Source: Leptodactylus fallax (lineage: Eukaryota; Chordata; Amphibia; Anura; Leptodactylidae). Taken from it: 64,000 nucleotides of DNA. A model generated the notes under the pieces. That model was given only the letters and a program-made list of their open reading frames with translations, did no database searches and had not been told where the DNA came from. The translations under genes were made by a program, and so were the position numbers. Below are positions 48,568 through 54,847 of the stretch, piece by piece. Where the stretch lies: positions 1,426,001 through 1,490,000 of the forward strand of contig CAMRHE010000333.1 in NCBI GenBank assembly GCA_947044405.1, written 5' to 3'. Numbering within the stretch: the first letter of the stretch is position 1; each line of letters begins with the position of its first letter.

Positions 48568-49125
48568 TGAGAAAAATAGATATTAGATAGATGGATACCG
48601 AAGATACACGTTGTAGATTAATACGATAGATGACAGACAGATAGATAGACAGACGGATAGATAGATAGATGGAATTTGAGATAACAGATGGATCCAGAGC
48701 CAGAGGGACTGACAGCCATGGAGAGCACTGACCTCGGTGACCACGGTGGACTGGTAGAGGTCCTGGTCATAGTGCCAGCCGTCCAGACACTTCTCCTTCT
48801 CCATGCTGCTGACATTGACGTCCACCCCAGGGATGAGCCCCAGAGCAGAGTAGTTGCTCAGGGTGTCCAGCCTGTACCTCCAGCACCTGCTCTCCACCCG
48901 CTGCCCGTCCGTCTCCTCCCAGGGGATGCTGACATTCCTCCAAGCCTGGCTCAGGTTGGCACTGTCGGGCACCAGGCAGCGGTGCTCGGGGGTAGCAGCC
49001 AGGAACATGACAGACATACCATTGAAGCCATTGGGGATGGTGCTTGCGCTGAGTAGGAAGAAGATGGTAAGTTGGAAGGGTCCCCAGTCCCCCAGGAAAG
49101 AGGTCGCCTCATCATAGTCGTGCAT
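15288..49125 (-). CDS. slc22a4/5: SLC22A4/SLC22A5 (OCTN)-type organic cation/carnitine transporter, 10 coding exons, complete
   Basis: This is the full spliced coding region (558 codons plus TGA) of a 12-helix major facilitator protein of the plasma membrane. Known OCTN proteins carry carnitine with Na+ (OCTN2) or ergothioneine and organic cations (OCTN1). Seen in the sequence: start motif MHDYDE; a large extracellular loop (about 42-142) with N-glycosylation sequons at Asn57, 64, 91 and 104 and cysteines 50, 81, 113 and 136; motif A region at 161-171; the GSEILGKS nucleotide-binding-like motif at 218-225; PESPQW at 278-283; ELYPT at 452-456; and a C-terminus TTKL that fits a class I PDZ ligand, where human OCTNs end in TAF. 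Exons sum to one open frame with GT-AG introns, and exon lengths agree with the human genes. Details such as [22 protein letters not shown] and AYNR lean towards OCTN1, but OCTN1 and OCTN2 cannot be separated safely without a tree. Odd points are Ser166 and Gln282 in place of conserved arginines. Confidence 0.95.
15404..15580 (-). mobile_element. SINE fragment in intron 9
   Basis: GGCGCCATCATATTCCGCAG, GCGCTTTACAG, GGGCTCACAATCTA and GTGTGGGAGGAAACC are, in reverse orientation, the body of a tRNA-type SINE that is common in frogs. Its tRNA-like head is missing here but is present at 40191. Confidence 0.7.
16050..16470. repeat. Dispersed repeat J fragment in intron 9
   Basis: ATAACTTATCCTCAGGTCATCAAT and the following stretch resemble the widespread TATCCTCAGGATAGGCCAT repeat, best seen at 61291-61692. 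Confidence 0.4.
16471..16749. mobile_element. Foldback MITE family B, copy in intron 9
   Basis: GAGGCCAGAGCCCCACACTGCG faces CACTGCGTGGGGCC with complementary interior arms (GCATGTCAATTATAACTACG, GCAGAAAGTCCGCAATGG). TTA follows the right end. Related copies are at 17821, 24591 and 32069. Confidence 0.65.
16850..17045. repeat. Fragment of the GGTTCACATCTGCGTT foldback family (intron 9)
   Basis: AGCTAGGTTCACATCTGCGT is followed by GACGCAGATTCCGTC. Only part of an element is visible. Confidence 0.45.
17119..17254 (-). CDS. slc22a4/5: OCTN exon 9 (codons 484-529)
   Basis: The 136-nt exon encodes [14 protein letters not shown], helix 12 ([16 protein letters not shown]) and the start of the cytosolic tail ([14 protein letters not shown]). 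The acceptor is GACCAG and the donor GTAAAA. It was not visible as a long open frame and was placed by splice sites and family match. Confidence 0.94.
17821..18102. mobile_element. Foldback MITE family B with TTA target sites (intron 8)
   Basis: The 282-bp element AGGCTAAAGCTCCATG to CACGTGGGGCCCCAGCC is flanked by TTA at 17818-17820 and 18103-18105. The three-base TTA/TAA duplication is typical of PIF/Harbinger-type MITEs. Confidence 0.7.
18140..18430. repeat. Dispersed foldback repeat F (intron 8)
   Basis: TTACATGCATACGACCGT at the left and GGATCTGTGTGCATGAAGCC at the right are near-complementary ends. GGGCCCATAGAAATGAATG inside recurs near 36740. Confidence 0.5.
18969..19151 (-). CDS. slc22a4/5: OCTN exon 8 (codons 423-484)
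   Basis: The 183-nt exon encodes helix 10 ([21 protein letters not shown]), the ELYPT and RNMGVG loop (Glu452 present), and helix 11 ([11 protein letters not shown]). This is the most conserved part of the protein. The acceptor is TTTCCAG and the donor GTAAGA. Confidence 0.96.
19651..19865 (-). CDS. slc22a4/5: OCTN exon 7 (codons 351-423)
   Basis: The 215-nt exon encodes the end of helix 7, the conserved [17 protein letters not shown] loop, helix 8 ([19 protein letters not shown]), SRRYSM and helix 9 ([13 protein letters not shown]). The acceptor is TCTTCTAG and the donor GTAAGT. Confidence 0.96.
19985..20085 (-). repeat. Possible LINE 3'-end fragment (intron 6)
   Basis: AATCAGTTTTATTAAGATTT resembles the 3' end of the LINE at 54264. 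Only the tail is seen. Confidence 0.35.
21168..21380. mobile_element. Foldback MITE family A, TTA-flanked (intron 6)
   Basis: The ends GGCTATGGTCCCATGTTGC and (reverse complement) GGCTGAGGCCCCACATTGC lie next to TTA at 21165-21167 and 21381-21383. The arms repeat CCAAAG and the GAAGTATAAGAGCTTCC centre. Confidence 0.75.
21850..22125. repeat. Dispersed foldback repeat G, copy 1 (runs to the edge of exon 6)
   Basis: GGCCGATTTTGCAGTGGAATGC and GATGACACGTGGAGTGACATC share order and wording with 34445-34745. It ends about 30 bp from exon 6. Confidence 0.6.
22155..22255 (-). CDS. slc22a4/5: OCTN exon 6 (codons 318-351)
   Basis: The 101-nt exon encodes the rest of the cytosolic loop and the beginning of helix 7 ([13 protein letters not shown], then [10 protein letters not shown]). 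The acceptor is TCCATAG and the donor GTGAGT. Length and phase are as in mammalian OCTN genes. Confidence 0.94.
22340..22466 (-). CDS. slc22a4/5: OCTN exon 5 (codons 275-317)
   Basis: The 127-nt exon opens the large cytosolic loop after helix 6: [20 protein letters not shown], then [18 protein letters not shown]. The family signature is PESPRW; here the arginine codon is CAA (Gln282). The acceptor is TTTTCCAG and the donor GTAAAG. It is separated from exon 6 by only 84 bp. Confidence 0.95.
22805..22990. repeat. Relic of a Tc1-type end (intron 4)
   Basis: GGGACAAACGTATTAGGACACCT resembles a Tc1 terminal repeat (GACAAAAGTATTGGCACC at 55442). No partner end or transposase is seen. Confidence 0.4.
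23685..24123. mobile_element. TTAA-flanked foldback MITE (intron 4)
   Basis: The ends AGGGAATCTGTCAGG and (reverse complement) AGGAAATCTGTCAGG lie directly inside TTAA at 23681-23684 and 24124-24127. Long arms hold CACTAAACCACC and GGTGGTTTAGTG. TTAA fits piggyBac-type mobilisation. Confidence 0.8.
24160..24400. repeat. GC-rich foldback repeat H (intron 4)
   Basis: GGACATGTCCTATTTTGCGGCC, GTGCTTCCATGG and CGCGGAAGCATGGCCCGTG form complementary arms; ends are less clear. Confidence 0.5.
24591..24797. mobile_element. Foldback MITE family B (intron 4)
   Basis: GGACCCACGTAGCGGGCTGC to CACGCAGGGCCCCAGCC, flanked by TTA at 24588-24590 and 24798-24800. Confidence 0.7.
24801..25195. repeat. Family A copy and further A/B-like sequence in tandem (intron 4)
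   Basis: AGGCCCCAAGTTGCAG to CAATGTGGGGCCTCAGC (to about 24983) is family A. It is followed by GCTGCGGAAAAAACTGCAGC and TTTTTTCTGCAATGTAG, a partial relative. Confidence 0.6.
25500..25671 (-). CDS. slc22a4/5: OCTN exon 4 (codons 218-275)
   Basis: The 172-nt exon begins inside Gly218 and encodes [10 protein letters not shown], a Walker A-like motif known in OCTN proteins. Helix 5 ([20 protein letters not shown]), FIRDWR and helix 6 ([15 protein letters not shown]) follow. The acceptor is TTTTAATAG and the donor GTGAGT. Confidence 0.96.
26047..26261. mobile_element. Foldback MITE family A (intron 3)
   Basis: GGCTGAGGTGCCACGTTGC and (reverse complement) GGCCCCACGTTGCGG, with TTA on each side (26044-26046 and 26262-26264). 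Confidence 0.75.
28127..28281 (-). CDS. slc22a4/5: OCTN exon 3 (codons 166-218)
   Basis: The 155-nt exon encodes FGRKK, helix 3 ([18 protein letters not shown]) and helix 4 ([15 protein letters not shown]). The acceptor is CTCTACAG and the donor GTATGG. Tyr211 and Gln207, which lie in the strictly conserved NY and GMGQ stretch, are present. The first base is C, so the split codon reads AGC (Ser) and not an arginine codon. Confidence 0.95.
28540..29820. repeat. Family J repeat fragments in intron 2
   Basis: GGTTGTCACAGAGGTCAGACCC (near 28690) and CCCTAAGGATAGGCCATCAGTAAT (near 29768) are pieces of the dispersed family J. The sequence between is unassigned. Confidence 0.4.
29821..31041. other. 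Intron 2, no gene seen
   Basis: Mostly unassigned sequence with a C run near 29904. An open frame at 30570-30959 has no known domain. Confidence 0.35.
31042..32018. mobile_element. hAT-type non-autonomous element, 977 bp, perfect 8-bp duplication (intron 2)
   Basis: The ends CAGGGGCGTAACTA and (reverse complement) CAGTGGCGTAACTA are flanked exactly by AGTATATA (31034-31041 and 32019-32026). Inside are a GC-rich segment (31180-31470), a minisatellite of about nine 31-bp units (31590-31875, ACTGTGTGCAGGGGCCACTA) and a G-rich tract at about 31905-31965. Confidence 0.9.
32069..32379. mobile_element. Foldback MITE family B, TTA-flanked (intron 2)
   Basis: AGGCTGGGGTTAATGCG to CTACGTGGGGCC, with TTA at 32066-32068 and 32380-32382. 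Arms include GCATGTCAATTATACC and GTATAGGTATAATAG. Confidence 0.7.
32400..33779. other. Intron 2 proximal to exon 2
   Basis: T-rich stretches (32400-32700) resemble a dispersed repeat with CTTTTTGGGATATATACAAC also hinted near 43200 and 45540. No other feature is seen. Confidence 0.35.
33780..33883 (-). CDS. slc22a4/5: OCTN exon 2 (codons 132-166, phase 2 end)
   Basis: The 104-nt exon encodes WDIVCDNDW, helix 2 ([17 protein letters not shown]) and the start of the motif A loop (SGQLSD). The acceptor is TTTTACAG and the donor GTAATG. It is too short to appear as a long open frame and was found from the acceptor, donor and family match. Its last two bases, AG, are completed by the C that opens exon 3, giving Ser166. 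Confidence 0.95.
34445..34748. mobile_element. Foldback repeat G, copy 2 (intron 1)
   Basis: GATGTGGGGCCAAGTTTGCAG at the left faces CTGCAAACTCGGCCCCACATC at the right, with long arms around CACTCGGATGACTCTTGGAG and a centre near 34595. Confidence 0.7.
34856..35237. mobile_element. Foldback MITE with a TTAA edge (intron 1)
   Basis: Left AAGGACCTTTCACC and right (reverse complement) AGAAGACCTTTCACTG, with TTAA at 35238-35241 and a decayed left site. GCCTGATATGCTATTAGG faces CCTAAATAGCATATCAGGC. Confidence 0.7.
35238..36162. other. Intron 1, repeat fragments
   Basis: GTCTTCCCATCCAAGAACCATAAC (near 35960) is a piece of a dispersed repeat also present near 43215. The rest is unassigned. Confidence 0.35.
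36163..36473. repeat. Chimera of foldback families B and A (intron 1)
   Basis: The left part (GCTAAGACCCCACACAG, GCGTTTTACAGTACCTGC) is family B. From about 36360 the sequence is the right arm of family A (CCACTCCTGGCTTTAG and GCAACGTTGGGGCATCAGCC). Confidence 0.6.
36700..37235. repeat. Fragments of families F and J (intron 1)
   Basis: CGAGCCCATAGAAATGAATGGG (36738) matches family F. GACCCCCACCGATCGCCAGAAC (37120) is typical of family J. Confidence 0.45.
37240..37641. mobile_element. Long TTAA-flanked palindrome, 402 bp (intron 1)
   Basis: TTAA at 37236-37239 and 37642-37645 flanks AAGGAACCTGCCCTCATG and (reverse complement) AGGGAACCTGTCACCATG. The arms stay complementary over most of the element (TATCCATTTATTTCTCTGTC against GACAGAGAAATAAATGG-like sequence; AGTCCAGTGGGCGG against CCACCCACTGGACT). 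Confidence 0.85.
37646..38283. other. Intron 1, nothing recognised
   Basis: AT-rich sequence with no repeat family or coding signal that I can name. Confidence 0.3.
38284..38555. mobile_element. hAT-type element, 272 bp, perfect 8-bp duplication (intron 1)
   Basis: The ends CAGGGGTGTAACTTG and (reverse complement) CAGTGGCGTAACTAA belong to the same terminal family as 31042-32018. ATATTATG flanks both sides exactly (38276-38283 and 38556-38563). Confidence 0.9.
38928..38941 (-). promoter_or_regulatory. CTCF-like motif in intron 1
   Basis: On the minus strand CAGTAGGTGGCACT matches the CTCF core closely. It is a sequence match only. Confidence 0.35.
39440..39720. repeat. Degenerate tandem repeat, GGACCACTGTATAG type (intron 1)
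   Basis: Repeated GACCACTGTATAG/GGGGACACTGTATAGTGACC phrases with irregular spacing, similar in wording to the 31-bp unit in hAT elements. Confidence 0.6.
40191..40700 (+). mobile_element. tRNA-type SINE with amplified B-box segment (intron 1)
   Basis: The head has a pol III A box (TGGCTCAGTGG, 40196-40206), then TTAGCACTGTTGCCTTGCAG and a B-box-like GTTTGAATCC. The normal SINE continues TTTGCGTCAGTTTCCTC, GTTTCCTCCCACATGCC and so on. Between them the B-box segment is repeated seven times (see the repeat entry). The tail runs to about 40700 (GATAAATGTGCATTACAAATG). Confidence 0.85.
40241..40492 (+). repeat. Seven-copy 36-bp repeat inside the SINE
   Basis: Units start at 40241, 40277, 40313, 40349, 40385, 40421 and 40457. 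Each begins GTTTGAATCC. Units 1-6 alternate ATATGAGG and ATACGAGG, so the array grew as 72-bp pairs. The seventh has AAACAAGG. Confidence 0.95.
40701..42267. other. Intron 1, no feature recognised
   Basis: AT-rich single-copy-looking sequence without a coding signal or a repeat family that I can name. Confidence 0.3.
42268..42735. mobile_element. Foldback element family C, copy 2 (intron 1)
   Basis: TTAA (42264-42267) precedes AGTGAGTCTATCTCC. GTTGGTGCACTGGGGG faces CACAGTGCACCAACTGCC, and GTAGATTTGGAATAAAA faces CTCCAAATCTACAAAAG, as in copy 1 at 905. The right TTAA is not preserved. Confidence 0.7.
43160..43430. repeat. Dispersed T-rich repeat L (intron 1)
   Basis: TTTTTACTCCCTACCTTCCAAAAG, CTTATGGGCTCCATTTTTACGG and similar phrases recur near 35960 and 45520. 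Confidence 0.5.
43876..43918. repeat. (AT)n microsatellite
   Basis: An uninterrupted AT dinucleotide run. Confidence 0.95.
45005..45490. mobile_element. Long foldback element with a TTAA edge (intron 1)
   Basis: TTAA at 45001-45004 precedes AGTGCACCTCCAGTTCC. The right end is GAAGGTACACT. TATATCTTATTAAATAA and TTAATAAGATATATTAC are complementary inner arms, as are TCTATGAATAGAGG-type stretches. Confidence 0.65.
45771..45990. repeat. Foldback repeat E fragment (intron 1)
   Basis: CTAGGTTCGCACTAGC, GGGACCCAAAAAACGGAAACC and GGACCCCATAGACTATAATGG are also found, with changes, at 63524-63744. Confidence 0.6.
46195..46520. repeat. Degenerate tandem repeat CACAGTATAATG type (intron 1)
   Basis: CCCACACAGTATAAAGCTCC, CCTCACAGTATAATG and CCCACACTGTATAATG recur at roughly 30-40 bp intervals, resembling the unit inside the 3630-4160 element. 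Confidence 0.6.
46521..48236. other. Intron 1, no gene seen
   Basis: A family J fragment lies near 47600 (GATGGCCTATCCATAGGG). An open frame at 46756-47139 has no domain. The rest is unassigned. Confidence 0.35.
48237..48672. repeat. GATA/GACA microsatellite tract just inside intron 1
   Basis: GATA repeats, pure at about 48494-48516 and 48528-48566 and mixed with GACA and degenerate units elsewhere, end about 60 bp from the exon 1 donor. Confidence 0.9.
48733..49125 (-). CDS. slc22a4/5: OCTN exon 1 (codons 1-131)
   Basis: This exon encodes the cytosolic N-terminus, helix 1 and most of the glycosylated extracellular loop, ending in STVVTE. It is 393 nt, exactly the coding length of exon 1 in human OCTN genes. 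The donor is GAG|GTCAGT. I chose the ATG at 49125 because family members begin M-x-DYDE; an in-frame ATG 13 codons upstream (49164) would add a non-conserved hydrophobic leader. The context of the chosen ATG is GCC before and C after, with a G at -3. Confidence 0.96.
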
Positions 49126-49470
49126 GGCTGAAAGGGGGAGTACTGGCACAAGCAGTCCTGGCACTAGGGACAGAGAGGCAGCCGGGCTCTCGTCATGTTG
49201 TTATGAGGCGGGTGCCCTCCCTCCAGTGAGGGCGGGGCTATACGGGGCTCAGAGATATTCCCACTCTGTCACCAGTTTATCGGTGTACTCTCCTCCATAC
49301 TCCCCGCCAGGCTGCCCCGGGGCTACAGGCGATGACCTATCCCTGCACACTTATCTCTGGATTGTCTGCTGCCTTCTCCTCCTCCTCCTCGGGGCGGGCA
49401 CAGCAGGAGCACCCGGCTGTCCTCCGCTGACATACACCATTACATTACAAAACCCTCACCAAGTGGTTGC
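49126..49470 (-). promoter_or_regulatory. Putative 5' UTR and GC-rich promoter of the OCTN gene
   Basis: This stretch is visibly richer in G, C and CpG than its surroundings. It has an Sp1-type GC box (GGGCGGGG, 49230-49237) about 105 bp upstream of the start codon and further C-rich tracts to 49430. No convincing TATA box sits at a suitable place, so dispersed CpG-type initiation is likely. The start site cannot be fixed from sequence. A minisatellite begins directly beyond this region. Confidence 0.5.
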
Positions 49471-49510
49471 CTTCTCTTGTGTAAACGGGGCTGTGGAGGG
49501 TAGAACGGCA

Positions 49511-52415
49511 GTCACATTGTATATTATGTGTAGTGACCCTACAGTATAGTCACATTGTTACCCTGCTGTATATTATGTGTAGTGTGACCCTACAGTATAG
49601 TCATATTGTTACCCCGCTGTATATTATGTGTAGTGTGACCCTACAGTATAGTAGTATAATGGCTAACACCCTACAGTATAGTCACATTGTTACCCTGCTG
49701 TATATTATGTGTAGTGTGACCCTACAGTATAGTCACATTGTTACCCCGCTGTATATTATGTGTAGTGTGACCCTACAGTATAGTCACATTGTTACCCCGC
49801 TGTATATTATGTGTAGTGTGACCCTACAGTATAGTCACATTGTTACCCCCGCTGTATATTATGTGTAGTGTGACCCTACAGTATAGTCACATTGCCACCC
49901 TGCTGTATATTATGTGTAGTGTGACCCTACAGTATAGACACATTGTTACCCCGCTGTATATTATGTGTAGTGTGACCCTACAGTATAGTCACATTGTTAC
50001 CCCGCTGTATATTATGTGTAGTGTGACCCTACAGTATAGTCACATTGTTACCCCGCTGTATATTATGTGTAGTGTGACCCACAGTATAGTCACATTGTTA
50101 CCCCGCTGTATATTATGTGTAGTGTGACCCTACAGTATAGTCATATTGTTACCCCGCTGTATATTATGTGTAGTGTGACCCTACAGTATAGTAGTATAAT
50201 GGCTAACACCCTACAGTATAGTCACATTGTTACCCTGCTGTATATTATGTGTAGTGTGACCCTACAGTATAGTCACATTGTTACCCCGCTGTATATTATG
50301 TGTAGTGTGACCCTACAGTATAGTCACATTGTTACCCCGCTGTATATTATGTGTAGTGTGACCCTACAGTATAGTCACATTGTTACCCCCGCTGTATATT
50401 ATGTGTAGTGTGACCCTACAGTATAGTCACATTGTCACCCTACTGTATATTATGTGTAGTGTGACCCTACAGTATAGTCACATTGCCACCCTGCTGTATA
50501 TTATGTGTAGTGTGACCCTACAGTATAGACACATTGTTACCCCGCTGTATATTATGTGTAGTGTGACCCTACAGTATAGTCACATTGTTACCCTGCTGTA
50601 TATTATGTGTAGTGTGACCCTACAGTATAGTCATATTGTTACCCCGCTGTATATTATGTGTAGTGTGACCCTACAGTATAGTCACATTGTTACCCTGCTG
50701 TATATTATGTGTAGTGTGACCCTACAGTATAGTCATATTGTTACCCCGCTGTATATTATGTGTAGTGTGACCCTACAGTATAATCGTATTGTTACCCTGC
50801 TGTATATTATGTGTAGTGTGACCCTACAGTATAGTAGTATAATGGCTAACACCCTACAGTATAGTCACATTGTTACCCTGCTGTATATTATGTGTAGTGT
50901 GACCCTACAGTATAGTAGTATAGTAGTATAATGGCTAACACCCTACAGTATAGTCACATTGTTACCCTGCTGTATATTATGTGTAGTGTGACCCTACAGT
51001 ATAGTCACATTGTTACCCCGCTGTATATTATGTGTAGTGTGACCCTACAGTATAGTCACATTGTTACCCCGCTGTATATTATGTGTAGTGTGACCCTACA
51101 GTATAGTCACATTGTTACCCCCGCTGTATATTATGTGTAGTGTGACCCTACAGTATAGTCACATTGTCACCCTACTGTATATTATGTGTAGTGTGACCCT
51201 ACAGTATAGTCACATTGTTACCCCCGCTGTATATTATGTGTAGTGTGACCCTACAGTATAGTCACATTGTTACCCTGCTGTATATTATGTGTAGTGTGAC
51301 CCTACAGTATAGTCACATTGTCACCCTGCTGTATATTATGTGTAGTGTGACCCTACAGTATAGACACATTGTTACCCTGCTGTATATTATGTGTAGTGTG
51401 ACCCTACAGTATAGTCACATTGTTACCCTGCTGTATATTATGTGTAGCGTGACCCTACAGTATAGACACATTGTTACCCCCGCTGTATATTATGTGTAGT
51501 GTGACCCTACAGTATAGTCACATTGTTACCCTGCTGTATATTATGTGTAGCGTGACCCTACAGTATAGACACATTGTTACCCCGCTGTATATTATGTGTA
51601 GTGTGACCCTACAGTATAGTCACATTGTTACCCTGCTGTATATTATGTGTAGTGTGACCCTACAGTATAGTCACATTGTTACCCTGCTGTATATTATGTG
51701 TAGTGTGACCCTACAGTATAGTCACATTGCTACCCTGCTGTATATTATGTGTAGCGTGACCCTACAGTATAGACACATTGTTACCCCGCTGTATATTATG
51801 TGTAGTGTGACCCTACAGTATAGTCACATTGTTACCCTGCTGTATATTATGTGTAGTGTGACCCTACAGTATAGTCACATTGCCACCCTGCTGTATATTA
51901 TGTGTAGTGTGACCCTACAGTATAGACACATTGTTACCCCGCTGTATATTATGTGTAGTGTGACCCTACAGTATAGTCACATTGTTACCCTGCTGTATAT
52001 TATGTGTAGTGTGACCCTACAGTATAGTCACATTGTTACCCTGCTGTATATTATGTGTAGTGTGACCCTACAGTATAGACACATTGTTACCCCGCTGTAT
52101 ATTATGTGTAGTGTGACCCTACAGTATAGTCACATTGTTACCCTGCTGTATATTATGTGTAGTGTGACCCTACAGTATAGTCACATTGTTACCCTGCTGT
52201 ATATTATGTGTAGTGTGACCCTACAGTATAGACACATTGCCACCCTGCTGTATATTATGTGTAGTGTGACCCTACAGTATAGTCACATTGTTACCCTGCT
52301 GTATATTATGTGTAGTGTGACCCTACAGTATAGTCACATTGCCACCCTGCTGTATATTATGTGTAGTGTGACCCTACAGTATAGTCACATTGTCACCCTA
52401 CTGTATGTTATGTGC
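49511..52415. repeat. 51-bp minisatellite, more than 50 units, next to the OCTN promoter
   Basis: The unit runs from GTCACATTGTTACCC to CCCTACAGTATA with a 51-bp period (for example starts at 49549 and 49600). I estimate about 53 full units plus four shortened units of about 30 bp containing GTAGTATAATGGC. Units differ at a few fixed sites (CCCTG/CCCCG, TAGTC/TAGAC, TTACC/CCACC). The segment from 49601 to about 49890 recurs at 50141, showing 540-bp higher-order duplication. Because 51 is divisible by 3, one frame stays open for long stretches; this is not evidence of coding. Confidence 0.95.
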
Positions 52416-53515
52416 GGGGCCAAACTAATTACTTTGACTCCTTCATAAATGGTAATTCAGAAGCAGTTAAGATCCTCTAATTCAATAAAAAGCCAGTGAT
52501 TGAGTCCCTGTGAAAGTAAATATACAACAAACTATAAATCTAATTATTTACACAATATTTATAATTGTATAACATTTTTAGAAATAATGAATCATTTTAT
52601 TTTGAAGTCGGAGTTGGTACCTTTTTCTGACAGATATGTGTGGCACTCTGTACAGTAAGACCCAGGGTCCTAGAGTCGGGTCCAACCCAGTTGTATATAT
52701 AAGAGGGAAGTCAGCAATCCTATTAAAGAAATGCATTTGAACATTTATTTATAGGAGAGCAATCCACAAGTACAATGATGTTTCGGTCCACTGGATCTTC
52801 ATCAGGCTCCATTGCTGCAGAGGGAAAAAGATGATGAGTTCTGTGGCAGTGAAGTGCAGCTCTTTTCTATTTTTACTGTGTATTTTATTTTATGAAATGT
52901 TGTGAAGACAAAATACTCCAATAAGGTCAACCTAAAGCCGAAGTCCAGTAGTAAAATTAGAATGTTCCGCTGTCTTGTTGCAAATATCGACATTGCATTC
53001 TGTGCCACAAAATGTTATTGAAGTTTCCTCCTCTGTATCCTGTCCAACATTGCCTGGCGCCAGCCTTCTGTAGTGACATGCTGAAATAAAACTCCCAGAC
53101 AGATTCCTAAATAACACTGCCCAATCCATTAAGTAGGGTCAAAGGTTCTCCTGTGCCACTACCTTTCCATGAGTTTGTGTTGTAAGAGCATATTAGGGTG
53201 CATCTGGGCATGTAATAGAAACGCCAGGTCAAAATAGCCCCCTGAGGTGGTCGGGAGTTACGGAAACTGCTGAACATGGCTGTTGTACACTGTTTCCATA
53301 AGACTATGTTTGCCCATAGACATAAATAGGAGTTATGATTATAGTATAGCACAGCGAGCTATGCTGTTTCTGTAACTCCTGTTTATTTCTATGGAGTTAC
53401 AGTATGTACACATTAGTGTAAAACAGCCAAGTTCAACTGTTTTTTGTTTTTTTTTACAGTTCTGTCCTGGTGGTGGGGACATCTTGTGGATATTCGTATT
53501 TCAGCCATGACTCTT
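52416..53515. other. Upstream intergenic DNA with repeat fragments
   Basis: GATGTTTCGGTCCACTGG and ATCTTCATCAGGCTCC (52770-52815) is a dispersed repeat. At 53270-53400 there is a GTTTCCATAAGACT/CTGTAACTCC foldback related to 2440-2560. No gene is seen. Confidence 0.4.
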
Positions 53516-53519
53516 TAAA

Positions 53520-53830
53520 GAGCGTTATACTGTGTGGGGCCACTGTGGAGCATTATACTGTGTATGGCCACTGTGGAGGATATGGTGTGGGGCCTCTGTG
53601 GAGCATTATACTGTGTATGGCCACTGTGGAGGATATGGTGTGGGGCCTCTGTGGAGCATTATACTGTGTATGGCCACTGTGGAGCATTATACTGTGTTGG
53701 CCACTGTGGAGGTTGGGTGGGGCCCTGTGGAGCATTATACTGTGTATGGCCACTGTGGAGGATATGGTGTGGGGCCACTGTGGAGTATTAAATGGTGTGG
53801 AGGCACTGTATTGCATTATATATACTGTAG
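53520..53830. repeat. Minisatellite, GGCCACTGTGGAGCATTATACTGTGT type
   Basis: GGCCACTGTGGAG, CATTATACTGTGTATGG and GATATGGTGTGGGGCC alternate, about nine units of 26-55 bp. The wording matches the 31-bp unit in the hAT-type elements. Confidence 0.8.
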
Positions 53831-54847
53831 GAAACTGTTAGGTACATCGGGGGAGGAGGGGGGTGGCCCACAAATTTTGCTGGTATGGTGCCCCCAAATT
53901 CATGATGGCAGAATAGAATAAAAGACAATACAATACTAAAAGGCACAATAAGAGGAAGATTACTGCGGAATAAGAGACAGAATACAAGTAGGGACATGGT
54001 AGAGGGGGGTCCCTGGCAAAATTCCTGTGCAAAAGTGGGTCCCGCCTTCAGAAAGTTTTTGGGAACCACTGATATACATTAACCATCTGATTATGAGTAA
54101 GAATCATCTTGTTTCAGAGCTATTAAAATTTGTGCAGTTCCCTTAAAGCTTTTATCTGGTGCTCCTCACATTGAAATGTATGCATATGTGCAAGTATGTA
54201 AGGCTTTTCTGTGCTGTGTTCTCAGGGTAGATGGTCACTTGCCATAGGCAATGTATCTTTATTTATGTTTTAGTTTCAATAATTTTTATTAAAGGTTTTA
54301 CAGATATAAAGAACAAGGACATTAGCATAAATGAGTAACACAATCTGGGTATGCGGCATATGAGAGATAATTAGCATATCTTCAATTGTAGTAAAAAAAG
54401 ACGCATGTTGCCTTTACCCATTAAAATAACTCCAAAGTGTAAAAGATCTAACAACAGCACGCTAAGCATTGAGCAGTAAACAGTTGAACATTTGAACATT
54501 AGAGGCACCCTAATCGAGACTTTAGCAAGACGGTATCTCTAAAGCGTAAAGCGTACACGCATTAATATCGTATATCTGGCTATGGAGGAATACATAAGTC
54601 TTAATGTGTTAGATAATAAATTAGATAAGCAGAGTTAAGGGAAGAGGAAGGTTGGGATACTAAAACAGAGAGTGTGTGTATGGGTGTGTAAGTAAGGACG
54701 AGAAAGGAAAGGATCAAGGTCAAGGGGAATAACAGAAATAAGGAGAACAAAATTAAGGCCTAAACTACCATAGGCCGACAAACTATGAACCCGCCTTAAC
54801 CCACATATCTAGAGTGGATCCAGCAATCCCAAATGTTCACAAACAAA

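Noticed and set aside
48688..49117. Plus-strand open frames (122 and 87 codons) over exon 1
   Set aside because: They are antisense shadows of the well-supported OCTN exon 1 in GC-rich sequence.
49126..49164. Upstream in-frame ATG adding 13 residues to the transporter
   Set aside because: Family members start M-x-DYDE; the extra residues are not conserved in any member I know. It could still be used as an alternative start.
49533..52448. Long plus-strand open frames encoding a 17-residue peptide repeat (VTLQYSHIV type)
   Set aside because: They follow from a 51-bp unit divisible by three without a stop in one frame. There is no start context, composition or family support, and the frames break wherever the array has odd-length units.
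53470..53921. Frames of 123-129 codons rich in Cys, His and Trp
   Set aside because: Translation of the GGCCACTGTGGAG minisatellite; all three frames stay open for the same reason.
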